Below, piece after piece: positions 43,873 through 51,988 of a DNA stretch of 64,000 bases. The first letter of the stretch is position 1. Each line of letters starts with the position of its first letter. The notes beneath the pieces were generated by a model. That model was given only the letters and a program-made list of their open reading frames with translations. It ran no database searches and was not told where the DNA came from. This stretch comes from Gordonia prachuapensis (GTDB lineage: Bacteria > Actinomycetota > Actinomycetes > Mycobacteriales > Mycobacteriaceae): assembly GCF_036350515.1 (NCBI RefSeq), contig NZ_JAZDUE010000003.1, positions 186,001 through 250,000 on the forward strand. Direction: 5' to 3'. The position numbers were made by a program, and so were the translations under genes.

Positions 43873-45483
43873 TCAGCTTGCCGGACCGAAGTAGCTGACG
43901 TCGTCGTTGCCGATGAGGTCGGGGACCGTCCAGCCATCCAGGTCGTACTCGGCCAGGCATGCCTCCGCGAGACCCTTCATCTGATCGACGCCGCCGCGGT
44001 TCTGCGCGGCGAAGAGCAACTCCGCCTTCACGTTCTCGTGGTTGCCGGAGTAGTTGCGTTCGTACAGTTCGTGTCGGCCACCGAACTCGGAGCCCACCGA
44101 ATCCCACAGAGCCTTCATGACCTTCACCCGGTCGACGGCCGTGATTCCGTTGGAACCGCGGACGTACTTGTCGAGGTACGGTCGCACATCGGGACTCTTG
44201 AAGTCGGCGGCGCTCGACGGCAAGTAGATCAGGCCGGACGCCACGTCCTGCTCGATGATCTCCTTGACGCGCGGATAGCCCTGCATCATGAACATCCGAT
44301 AGGTCAGGCCGTACTCCAGTTTCGGGATGACGGTGTCGCCGATCCACGGCTCCGGGTTGCGGGCCATCGCATCACTCAATGTCCAGAACAGATTTCGCCA
44401 TCCGATGACCTCCCCGACCCGCGTCTGGACACCGCGGAACCCGCCGGAACCGGTGCAGTCGAGCGCCTTCATCAACAGTCCGGCGATGAAGTCGAGCTTG
44501 ACCGCGAGGCGGGTGCAGCCCTGGAAGGTGAAGCGCGGCAGGAATCCCGACTGCGGGAAGAAGGCGTTGATGCGATCCACGTCGCCGTACATGAAGACGT
44601 TCTCCCAGGGGACGAGGACCTTGTCGAAGACGAAGATCGTGTCGTTCTCGTCCATGCGGCTCGACAGCGGGTAGTCGTACGGGCTACCCATCACCGAGGC
44701 CTGCTGGGTGTAGGAGGTGCGGCAGATCAGTTTGATCCCCGGTGCGTCCATCGGGACGGTGCAGATGAGCGCGAACTCCTTCTTGCGGATGGGGAGTCCG
44801 TAGTGGGCGATGAAGTTGTAATTGGTGATGGCCGAGCCGGTCGCCACCACCTTGGCGCCCGAGACGATCAGCCCGGCGTCGGTCTCCTTCTCCACCTTCA
44901 TGAACACGTCGCCGACCTCATCCGGCGGGAGTTGGCGATCCACGGGCGGATTGATGATCGCGTGATTCCAGTACAGAACCTTCTCCTGGGATTCCCGGTA
45001 CCAGCGTTCGGCATTGGCCTCGAACGGCGCGTAGAGGTCCTTGTTGGCGTGCAGGGTGCCCAGGAAGCTGGCCTTGTAGTCGGGTGAGCGACCCATCCAC
45101 CCGTAGGTCATGCGCGCCCATTCGGCGATCGCGTCGCGCTCCTTGACGAGGTCATCCGAACTCGTCGGCGCCTTGAAGAACGGCATCGTCACCCCGCCGT
45201 TGCCGGTGTCGGTCGGGGCGGTCACCGTATCCTTGTGCGGCCCTTCGTGCATCGAGTCGTACAGGCGTGCGGTCATCCGCACGGGGTTGCGGAAGGCGGG
45301 GTGGGTGGTGACGTCTTTGACTCGCTCGCCATGCAACCAGATCTCACGTCCGTCGCGGAGGGATTCGATGTACTCGTCGCCCGTCATCGGGCGCGACGCG
45401 AAGTTGCGGGCCTGATTCGCCGGTGACTCGGCAGCCGGGTTCGTCTGCGGGGCATCGGTCTCGGGTCGCTCGATGGTGGTCAT
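43873..45483 (-). CDS. hpaB: Two-component flavin aromatic monooxygenase, oxygenase subunit (HpaB/PheA1 type)
   Basis: A 536-residue FADH2-dependent hydroxylase of the 4-hydroxyphenylacetate 3-monooxygenase family, which ortho-hydroxylates phenols to catechols. Landmarks are MTGDEYIESLRDGREIW at the N-terminus, the central RTSYTQQASVMGSPYDYPLS region and FDKVLVPWENVF. A flavin reductase gene lies 93 bases upstream on the same strand and a divergent AraC gene beyond it. That arrangement matches rhodococcal pheA2A1-pheR phenol hydroxylase loci as I recall them, so phenol is a strong alternative to 4-hydroxyphenylacetate. No ring-cleavage gene is in the window. Confidence 0.87.
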   Translation of the reverse strand: MTTIERPETDAPQTNPAAESPANQARNFASRPMTGDEYIESLRDGREIWLHGERVKDVTTHPAFRNPVRMTARLYDSMHEGPHKDTVTAPTDTGNGGVTMPFFKAPTSSDDLVKERDAIAEWARMTYGWMGRSPDYKASFLGTLHANKDLYAPFEANAERWYRESQEKVLYWNHAIINPPVDRQLPPDEVGDVFMKVEKETDAGLIVSGAKVVATGSAITNYNFIAHYGLPIRKKEFALICTVPMDAPGIKLICRTSYTQQASVMGSPYDYPLSSRMDENDTIFVFDKVLVPWENVFMYGDVDRINAFFPQSGFLPRFTFQGCTRLAVKLDFIAGLLMKALDCTGSGGFRGVQTRVGEVIGWRNLFWTLSDAMARNPEPWIGDTVIPKLEYGLTYRMFMMQGYPRVKEIIEQDVASGLIYLPSSAADFKSPDVRPYLDKYVRGSNGITAVDRVKVMKALWDSVGSEFGGRHELYERNYSGNHENVKAELLFAAQNRGGVDQMKGLAEACLAEYDLDGWTVPDLIGNDDVSYFGPAS

Positions 45484-45521
45484 GATTGATACCTCTTTCT
45501 GATCGATTGATCGACAGTGCT

Positions 45522-45553
45522 GATGAATGATGCCGGTGATGAATGACGCCGGT
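45522..45553 (-). repeat. Two 16-bp direct repeats between the flavin reductase and oxygenase genes
   Basis: GATGAATGATGCCGGT is followed directly by GATGAATGACGCCGGT, with one difference. They lie in the 93-base gap within the reductase-oxygenase operon. They may be a slippage product or a regulator site. Confidence 0.6.
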
Positions 45554-45576
45554 GACTAACAGATCGGTATGAAAGG

Positions 45577-46146
45577 TCAAGCGGGCTGGTCGGTTCGCGT
45601 GAGGTGGAACGGTGTGAAGGTCGTGGCCGAGTCGAACCAGCCGGAGTGTGGGTCGTCGGCGCACAGCGTCCAGAGCGAGTTGACCGAGGGTTTGCCGAGA
45701 TCGTGAAAAGTGCTGCGGTAGTAGAGTAATGGTGGCTTTCCGCTGGCCTGCGCGTCGACGATCTCGCCGATGAAGATGACGTGGTCGCCGCCGTCGTAGC
45801 TGCGCCAGGGTTGGCAACTGAGGGTCGCCGCGGCACCGCAGAGGACGGGTGCGGTGGGGCCGTCCGCCCATCGCGGTCCGGGTGTTGCCGGGCGCCCGGC
45901 GAAGTGCATCGCGATGTCGAGTTGATCGGCCGCCATGATGTTCACGGCGAACGGCTGGTCGTGTAAGAAGCCGCAGGCCTTGGACTTTCGCGTCAACGTC
46001 ACCTGGCAGAGCCGGGGTTCCAGAGAGACGGCCGTGAACGCGGTGACGGTTGCGCCGTGCGGTTGCCCGTCGGCGTTTCTGCAGGTGATCACGGTGACGC
46101 CGCTGGCGAACTGGCCGAACACGTTCTGCAAGGCCTTGCGTTCCAT
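45577..46146 (-). CDS. Flavin reductase of the two-component hydroxylase
   Basis: A 189-residue HpaC-type flavin:NAD(P)H reductase that supplies reduced flavin to the oxygenase encoded next. The segment FASGVTVITCRNADGQPHGATVTAFTA (about 13-39) is the family flavin-binding region, and HDQPFAVNIMAADQ follows. The start is ATG 46146 with GGAGG 6 bases upstream. Its C-terminal 40 residues (with DPHSGWFDSATTF) extend slightly past the minimal domain. Gene order reductase-oxygenase is as in rhodococcal phenol hydroxylases. Confidence 0.88.
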   Translation of the reverse strand: MERKALQNVFGQFASGVTVITCRNADGQPHGATVTAFTAVSLEPRLCQVTLTRKSKACGFLHDQPFAVNIMAADQLDIAMHFAGRPATPGPRWADGPTAPVLCGAAATLSCQPWRSYDGGDHVIFIGEIVDAQASGKPPLLYYRSTFHDLGKPSVNSLWTLCADDPHSGWFDSATTFTPFHLTRTDQPA

Positions 46147-46292
46147 GGTGGGCCTCCTTCCTCATCGGGCAGAATGTGATGTAGAACATAGGTCGGCCGT
46201 GGCGGTGTGACGATCCGCCGAACGCGACGGTGAGCCGGATAGCGCGGCGAACCGTCGAAGCGCGGAAGAACCGGCGGCCGTGAGGAGTGAGA

Positions 46293-47234
46293 ATGAGCCG
46301 ACTCGAGCAGATGCGCATTCCCGGCGAACCCGACTGGGATGCCGCGTCGGCCGCGGTGTCCGATGCGTACTTCCCGCACCAGCTCCACCCCCGGGAGTCG
46401 CGGAGTTCGGCGGCGCAGGCCGATGTGTCGGTGACCGTGATGGGCCCGTTGCGGATCGCACGTATCGGGTGGGGAGCGGAGGTCGCGATCCATACGGATC
46501 ATCCAGGGGCCTACGGCATCAATGTCCCGCTCGGCGGTGTGTTGGAGACGCAGGTCGGGGGCCATTCGGTCGTGTCGACGAGCGGGTTGGCGACGATCAA
46601 CCCGCCCGACACCCCCGCCGACATCACCCGCTGGTCGAGCACGTGCTCGATCGTCGGCGTGAAGATCGACAGAGACTTCCTCCGCCACGAGATGGATCGG
46701 GTCGGCGGTGGACCCGGCGCGACGATCCCCGATCAGCTGGATCTGCGAGCGCCGGCCGGCGAGAGCTGGTTCCGGTTGGTTCGTTCCATCGCCGCGCAGC
46801 CGGCCGACGACCCCCTGCTGGCGAACCCCTTGGTCGCGGAACAGCTGGCCGCGTCCCTCACCGATGCGTTCCTGCTCGCGGCCCTCCCCGATGATCCCCT
46901 CGACCACCATCTCCCACGCCCGCGGATCGTGACCCGCGTTCTGGACGCGCTGCGGGCAGATCCGGCCCGGCCGTGGACCGCGGCCGACATGGCCGACGTC
47001 GCCGGGGTGAGTGTCCGGCGACTACAGGAAGGTTTCCGTGAGTACGTGGGCCGTACACCACGCGACTGCCTCACCGAGATGCGCCTCGCCGCAGTGCACG
47101 ACGAGCTGCGCGCCGGTGCGACGTCGGTGACCGACGTGGCGATGACGTGGGGGTTCACCCACACCGGGCGGTTCGCCGCCGCGTTCCGCCGGAAGTACGG
47201 CATGCCGCCGTCCGCGTTGTTGCGGGAGCTGTAG
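46293..47234 (+). CDS. AraC-family transcriptional regulator (PheR-like)
   Basis: A 313-residue regulator. The N-terminal half is an AraC-binding-like sensor domain (RIGWGAEVAIHTDHPGAYGINVPLGG region), and the C-terminal 100 residues hold two helix-turn-helix motifs, including WTAADMADVAGVSVRRLQEG and FTHTGRFAAAFRRKYGMPPS. The ATG at 46293 has GAGGAG 5 bases upstream; the frame begins at a GTG two codons earlier. It is divergent from the flavin reductase gene, with 146 bases between, and probably activates the hydroxylase operon in response to a phenolic effector. Confidence 0.88.
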   Translation: MSRLEQMRIPGEPDWDAASAAVSDAYFPHQLHPRESRSSAAQADVSVTVMGPLRIARIGWGAEVAIHTDHPGAYGINVPLGGVLETQVGGHSVVSTSGLATINPPDTPADITRWSSTCSIVGVKIDRDFLRHEMDRVGGGPGATIPDQLDLRAPAGESWFRLVRSIAAQPADDPLLANPLVAEQLAASLTDAFLLAALPDDPLDHHLPRPRIVTRVLDALRADPARPWTAADMADVAGVSVRRLQEGFREYVGRTPRDCLTEMRLAAVHDELRAGATSVTDVAMTWGFTHTGRFAAAFRRKYGMPPSALLREL

Positions 47235-47254
47235 GTGCGGCCGGAGCTGCCCGC

Positions 47255-48178
47255 CTAGGTGAGCGAGGCCTGCATCCCCACCATCCGCGCACTCGCCGAC
47301 CACAACGACTCCGCCACGTCGCCGCGGCGAGCGAGCGCGGAGGGCTCGATCCAGGTGATCCGGCCGCGACGAAGCGCTGCGTACCGATGGTGTCCATCGG
47401 GCGGCGATGTGCTCCCGAGGGCGAGTCGAGCGAGAGCGGTGCCTGCCTGGGCTCGCGAGTTGAGCGTCGGCGACAGGCGCCGGAGCGGGACGCCCACCGG
47501 TGTGCCCAACACCGACCACGCGGTGCGCCGCAGTCGTCCCAGGTCGCGGGCCAATCCGGTCCCGAACACCTGGCCGGGGTCGTAGGCGATTGCCGAGATG
47601 GATCGGGATGCGCTGTCCGGCAATGCGTTCAATGCGCGAACGGTGAGCACGGTGCACAACTTGGAGGCGGTGTACGCATGTTGGCCCGCCTGGGCGGGAT
47701 TCGTGTGTCGGTCCGGGTCACGCTCGGGATGCGCCAGAAGTTCCGCGTCGGCGTGGCGGGGAACCGCCAGGCCCGCACCGGTCGTGGGGTCGTGGGTGCC
47801 GCTGGTGGTGAACATCATCCGGCCGCCCTCGGCGAGGTGCGGCAGGAGGAGTCGCGCGATCAGGTACGGCGCCAGATGGTTGGCGCAGAAGGTGGTCTCG
47901 ATCCCGGCGGTGGTGCGAGAAGTGTCGTCGGCCAGGATGACCCCGGCGTTGAGGACCAGCGCGTCGATCCCCGGCGGGTCGAGTCTGCGCACGACGACGT
48001 CGGCGAACCGGCGGACCGAGTCGAGGTCGGTCACGTCGAGTTCGAGGACATCGCCGCGCGGGTTCGCAGGGGCTGATCTGCTGCCGACGATGAGTCGTAC
48101 GTCGTCGTGTTCGGTCATCGCTCGGGCGGCCAGGGCGCCGAATCCCGACGTGGCGCCGGTCATCACAATCGTGTGCAT
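47255..48178 (-). CDS. Short-chain dehydrogenase/reductase
   Basis: A 307-residue SDR with the cofactor motif TGATSGFG (7-14), NAGV, and the catalytic Tyr-Lys in AYTASK. The length and sequence resemble protochlorophyllide reductase/retinol dehydrogenase-like SDRs that use NADPH. The substrate is unknown. ATG 48178 follows GAGGTG; the open frame to 48235 lacks this. It is divergent from a marR gene and is probably its regulatory target. Confidence 0.85.
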   Translation of the reverse strand: MHTIVMTGATSGFGALAARAMTEHDDVRLIVGSRSAPANPRGDVLELDVTDLDSVRRFADVVVRRLDPPGIDALVLNAGVILADDTSRTTAGIETTFCANHLAPYLIARLLLPHLAEGGRMMFTTSGTHDPTTGAGLAVPRHADAELLAHPERDPDRHTNPAQAGQHAYTASKLCTVLTVRALNALPDSASRSISAIAYDPGQVFGTGLARDLGRLRRTAWSVLGTPVGVPLRRLSPTLNSRAQAGTALARLALGSTSPPDGHHRYAALRRGRITWIEPSALARRGDVAESLWSASARMVGMQASLT

Positions 48179-48225
48179 CTGACACCTCGATTCACGAATG
48201 TCGTGCATCAAGTATGCACCCTTGG

Positions 48226-48238
48226 TGATTATCAATCA
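48226..48238. promoter_or_regulatory. Candidate MarR operator
   Basis: TGATTATCAATCA has inverted TGATT/AATCA arms. It sits in the 111-base gap between the divergent SDR and marR genes, where a MarR dimer would be expected to bind; related ATCAAT words occur nearby. Confidence 0.35.
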
Positions 48239-48289
48239 ATGGGACGATCAATCGCTTTGACTGTCACGCTGCGAGCGTATTGTGGGTGC

Positions 48290-48826
48290 ATGGTGACGTC
48301 TGACAAATCATTCCGCCCGCTGCGCCAGCGGCCGAGTTTCGTCCTGTCGCAGTTGGGTTTTCATTCCGACCGTACCTTCGACGAGCTGCTCGTGCCGGTG
48401 GGCGTCACCCGCCGCCAGTACGGCATGCTGCGCATCCTGGCCGACGCCGATGGCCGCACCCAGCAGGAACTCTCGTCGGTCCTGCGCGTTCATCGCAACG
48501 TGATGGTCGGCCTCGTCGACGAACTCGAGGCGGCCGGCTTCGTCGAACGACGGCGCAACCCGGCCGACCGTCGAGCCCACGCGGTCCACCTCACCGACCG
48601 CGGCCGCGCACTTCTCCCGATGGGCGAGGCCGCGTTGGACGCCTGCGACGACCAACTGTTCGGAACCCTGTCGGCAGCTGACCGCGAGACACTCGGTGAC
48701 CTGCTCGCGCGGGTGGCCGACGCAGCGCACCTGCTGCCGGGCGTGCATCCCGGCTACGAGCAGGCCGGCGACGCACCGCCGAACCCGATCAGCTCCCGCG
48801 GTAGGTCGAATACGCGAACGGGCTGA
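48290..48826 (+). CDS. MarR-family transcriptional regulator
   Basis: A 178-residue winged-helix repressor. The DNA-binding region is TQQELSSVLRVHRNVMVGLVDELEAAGFVERRRNPADRRAHAVHLT (about 56-101), with the characteristic D-x-R wing. It is divergent from the SDR gene and most likely autoregulated together with it. The start is ATG 48290. Its 3' end overlaps the 3' end of convergent uraH by 38 bases, so the last dozen residues are probably not conserved. Confidence 0.87.
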   Translation: MVTSDKSFRPLRQRPSFVLSQLGFHSDRTFDELLVPVGVTRRQYGMLRILADADGRTQQELSSVLRVHRNVMVGLVDELEAAGFVERRRNPADRRAHAVHLTDRGRALLPMGEAALDACDDQLFGTLSAADRETLGDLLARVADAAHLLPGVHPGYEQAGDAPPNPISSRGRSNTRTG

Positions 48827-49115
48827 GCAGCACCGGAACATGGTAGTGCCGGTCGGGATCGGCGACCTCGAAACAGATGTCGATCTCCGGGTAGAACGCC
48901 GTGATCGAGTGATCGGCGAACCAACTGCCGGTGTCGAAGACGAGGTGATGGATCCCGGCCACCAGCGGCTCGCCGTTCACCTCAGGGATCCGGCCATCCG
49001 CGTTGGTCACGCCCGACGCGAGTTCGGTGCCGGCGGCATCCTGCAAGACCACGGACATGCCGACCGCGGGCGCACCCGTCACCGCATCGAGTACGTGTGT
49101 CGACAAACCGGTCAC
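48789..49115 (-). CDS. uraH: 5-hydroxyisourate hydrolase
   Basis: A 108-residue transthyretin-related protein that hydrolyses 5-hydroxyisourate to OHCU, the second step from urate to allantoin. THVLD (6-10) holds the N-terminal catalytic His, and the C-terminal YHVPVLLSPFAYSTYRGS carries the His and the diagnostic YRGS ending. AGGAGG lies 7 bases before the GTG start, which overlaps the uraD stop (GTGA), so the pair is coupled. Confidence 0.95.
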   Translation of the reverse strand: MTGLSTHVLDAVTGAPAVGMSVVLQDAAGTELASGVTNADGRIPEVNGEPLVAGIHHLVFDTGSWFADHSITAFYPEIDICFEVADPDRHYHVPVLLSPFAYSTYRGS

Positions 49116-49648
49116 GCGGAGACCTCCTGGGTCGCTGTGGATTCGGAGCCGTCGGCACCGAGCAGCCGCTCGAGCCGGAGGCGGTTGATCTTGGCCAGTT
49201 CGGATCGCATGACGCGGCGTTCGGTCTCGGGATCGTTGTCCAACCGGTCGGTGAGGATGGCGAGCAGTTCGTCGGCCGACTTGCCGCTCGCGCACACCAG
49301 GTAGACGTACCCGAACTTCTCCTCGTAGGCCCGATTGCCGTCGGCGAGTGCATCGAGGACCGACGCCTGCGCCCCGGCGACCCCGGCCTGCTCCCGCTCC
49401 GACGACGCGTTGTCGACCTTCCCGCCGATCCGTGGATGCCCGTCGAGGGCGGCGTCGATCTCCGCCTCCGGCAATTCCGCGAGTACCCGATCCGCCCTGT
49501 CCAACAACGACTCCCGGCTTTCGAACGGCTTGCCGGCCAGCACACGGCGAGCCCAGATCGATGACGAGCAGCACTCGAACAAGGCGTGCATCGCCTGCCG
49601 ATCCGTCAGCCGTTCGAACCCGTCGAGGCCGATGCCTTCATTACGCAA
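49112..49648 (-). CDS. uraD: OHCU decarboxylase
   Basis: A 178-residue enzyme that decarboxylates 2-oxo-4-hydroxy-4-carboxy-5-ureidoimidazoline to S-allantoin. The catalytic His is H71 in HPRIG, and the SSEREQAGV stretch carries the conserved Ser/Glu-Gln (E86, Q87); the FGYVYLVCASGKS segment is also typical. The start appears to be a TTG at 49648 without a clear ribosome site; a downstream ATG at residue 20 would cut into the domain. It is coupled to uraH. This is the intact copy; a second, altered UraD-like domain is fused to the adjacent permease. Confidence 0.92.
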   Translation of the reverse strand: MRNEGIGLDGFERLTDRQAMHALFECCSSSIWARRVLAGKPFESRESLLDRADRVLAELPEAEIDAALDGHPRIGGKVDNASSEREQAGVAGAQASVLDALADGNRAYEEKFGYVYLVCASGKSADELLAILTDRLDNDPETERRVMRSELAKINRLRLERLLGADGSESTATQEVSA

Positions 49649-49766
49649 ATCTCATATCCCATCATGAGTGGGCGGTCGCCGGCCGGATGTCGGCTCTGCC
49701 TGCGACCACCGTAGTTCCGAACCGAGCCGCCCGCGAATCACCGACGGTGATCCGCGGGCGCGTTGC

Positions 49767-51755
49767 TCACGGTGTCGAGGAGTTCACCAACGATGTGGTG
49801 ATCGGGTTGGCGTCGGCGACCAGGTCGCTGAAGCGGTAGTTGGTGATCTTCGCGATCTCGACCATCGCGAAGGAGCGTTCGGCGTCCTGTGGGTTCTCCA
49901 TCCGCGACCATCCGGCGGCCAGGACCCGATCGAACCGATCCGCCTCGCGCGCACAGATGACCAGCGGGAATCCGAAGTGGTCCCGGTAGGACGCCGCGAG
50001 GTTGACCACGCCGGCGTGCTCGGCCTCGTCGAGGTGGGCGAGCGACTCGTGGTCGCTCGCGGTGAGCGCGCCGGTCTCGTCCTCGGCGCCGAGCGTCGGG
50101 AACGAGCGGATCAGTGCGAGTTGTTCGTCCTCGGTGCCGGCCAGCAACGACTCCTGGAAGGCGCTGCGCAGGTCGTGGGCGTCGGCGAACGGTCGCGCGT
50201 CGTAGGCGCGGTTGACGACCCAATCGACGTTGTTGACCAGGCCGCCGAACGCGTCGGCGAACTCCTCGCGCGACATCGCGTTGACGTCCTGCAGGTGAAT
50301 CCGGCCGCCACCGGCGATGGCCTGGCCGCGTCCGCCGACGTGGAAGAACAGGACGTTGAGCAGTATCGCGGTGATGGCGCCCATCGTGATGCCGGCGCCG
50401 AACGGGATCTGCAGCAGGCCGGGTACCGCGTCGGCGATGCCCGGCGCGGAGACGGAGACCTCGCCGGTGGCGACGACGTCGCCGGCGGCGTCGGTGACCG
50501 TCGCGCCCGAATAGGTGCTGGTGCCGCCCTGCGAGTGCTCGACGTAGAGCCCGAGTGCCAGCGACGTGGAGACGATGATCAGGTTGCGGTGGTCGGTGAA
50601 GTCGACCTTCGACAGCGTCTGGATGCCGACCACGGCGACCGTCGCGAACAGGGTCATCGCGGCGCCACCGAGAACCGGCGCGGGGATGGCCTCGACGACG
50701 CGGGCGGCCTTCGGGAACAGACCGAGCAGGATCATGATCCCGCCTGCCGCGGCGACCACCCAGCGGCTGCGCACGCCGGTCAGCCGCACCAGTCCGACGT
50801 TCTCGGAGAATGCCGTGTACGGGAACGAGTTGAACGAGCCGCCGACCATCGTCGCGAGTCCGTCGGCCCGGACGGTTGCGGCGATGTCGTCCTGCTTGAT
50901 GCGTTTCCCGACGATCTCGCCGACGGCGAAGACGCTGCCGGTGGACTCGACGGCGATGATCAGCATCACGATGATCATCGAGATGATCGCGATGGCGCTG
51001 AACTGCGGCCAGCCGAAGGCGAACGGCGGGACGAATCCGACCCAGCCCGCGTCGCCGACGTCGTCGAAGCCGGTGTCGCCCAACGCCCACGCGACACCCG
51101 TGCCGATCACCAGGCCCAGCAGCACGGCGATGGTGCCGAGGAACCCGCGCAGGAATCGTTGCAGCAGAACGATCACCGCGATGGTGCCCAGTGCGTACAT
51201 CAACCAGCGGGGATTGTCCGGTTCGTGCACGTGGGTGTGTGGGTTGGTGACCGCGTCGCCGATGCCGACGGGCAGCAGCGCGATACCGATGATGGTGATG
51301 AGGGTGCCCGTGACGACGGGTGGGAAGAACCGGATCAGTTTCGAGAAGTACGGCGCGATCAGGAACGTCACCGCGCCGGCGACGATGACCGCGCCGAACA
51401 CCACGAGCAGACCTTCCCGGCCGCCGCCGTTGGAGTTGGCGATCTGGATGATCGGCGCGAGCCCGGCGAAGGTGATGCCCTGCAACAGCGGGAGGCGGAC
51501 ACCGATCTTCCAGATGCCGACCGCCTGCATGATCGAAGCGATTCCGCAGGTGAACAGGTCGACCATGATCAGCATGGTCAGCGCTTCGCCGTCGAGGCCG
51601 ATGGCGCGGGCGATCAGGATCGGCACCAGGACGGCGCCGGCGTAGAAGGCGACGACGTGCTGGAACCCGAGGACGGCGAGTTTGCCGGCCGGTGGAACCT
51701 CGTCGACGGGGTGGCGGCGTCGTTGAGCACGGGAGGGGGGAGCGGATGACGACAT
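49767..51755 (-). CDS. NCS2 urate/xanthine permease fused to a C-terminal UraD-like domain
   Basis: A 662-residue fusion. Residues about 25-475 are an NCS2 nucleobase permease with around 14 membrane segments, the VESTGSVFAVGE segment (269-280) and the NSFPYTAFSENVGL motif (309-322) of purine/urate transporters. Residues about 488-648 resemble OHCU decarboxylase: SREEFADAFGGLVNNVDWV, EAEHAGVVNLAASYRDHFGFPLVIC and the late AMVEIAKITNYRFSDL. The catalytic HP pair is FP here (F552-P553), while E579 is kept. The frame is open upstream to 51971, but ATG 51755 begins the permease. It lies about 118 bases upstream of uraD on the same strand, and probably imports urate. Confidence 0.9.
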   Translation of the reverse strand: MSSSAPPSRAQRRRHPVDEVPPAGKLAVLGFQHVVAFYAGAVLVPILIARAIGLDGEALTMLIMVDLFTCGIASIMQAVGIWKIGVRLPLLQGITFAGLAPIIQIANSNGGGREGLLVVFGAVIVAGAVTFLIAPYFSKLIRFFPPVVTGTLITIIGIALLPVGIGDAVTNPHTHVHEPDNPRWLMYALGTIAVIVLLQRFLRGFLGTIAVLLGLVIGTGVAWALGDTGFDDVGDAGWVGFVPPFAFGWPQFSAIAIISMIIVMLIIAVESTGSVFAVGEIVGKRIKQDDIAATVRADGLATMVGGSFNSFPYTAFSENVGLVRLTGVRSRWVVAAAGGIMILLGLFPKAARVVEAIPAPVLGGAAMTLFATVAVVGIQTLSKVDFTDHRNLIIVSTSLALGLYVEHSQGGTSTYSGATVTDAAGDVVATGEVSVSAPGIADAVPGLLQIPFGAGITMGAITAILLNVLFFHVGGRGQAIAGGGRIHLQDVNAMSREEFADAFGGLVNNVDWVVNRAYDARPFADAHDLRSAFQESLLAGTEDEQLALIRSFPTLGAEDETGALTASDHESLAHLDEAEHAGVVNLAASYRDHFGFPLVICAREADRFDRVLAAGWSRMENPQDAERSFAMVEIAKITNYRFSDLVADANPITTSLVNSSTP

Positions 51756-51865
51756 GGGGCGGGGACCTCGGTATGGGAGCAGGTGGTCAGAAGGAGATGA
51801 GCGCGACACTGCGCCGACCTGCTCAAATATCTCCCAGTCGGCCGGTACGTGCCACCGCGGACGCG

Positions 51866-51901
51866 ACAAAGTTCGACGGGGTCGGCACAACGGGCTTTGT
51901 G
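51866..51901. promoter_or_regulatory. Candidate PucR operator
   Basis: ACAAAG (51866-51871) and CTTTGT (51895-51900) are opposed, and the inner CACAACGGGCTTTGTG (51886-51901) is itself an inverted repeat. They lie in the 233-base gap between the divergent permease and pucR genes, where such a regulator would act. Confidence 0.35.
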
Positions 51902-51988
51902 TGATCCTCCAGATGGCGGCCCAGGCGCAACGGTGTCGAAACATCCGCGCCGTACCGTGCGGGCACCACACCTCTCGGAGGAATCCAC

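Noticed and set aside
49668..51749. 693-codon plus-strand frame opposite the permease fusion
   Set aside because: Composition is Asp/Gly/Gln/Arg-rich with no domain, and it mirrors the real permease gene on the other strand.
51756..51971. 72-residue N-terminal extension of the permease
   Set aside because: Basic, Trp/Arg-rich sequence in the pucR promoter region; the ATG at 51755 suits NCS2 proteins.
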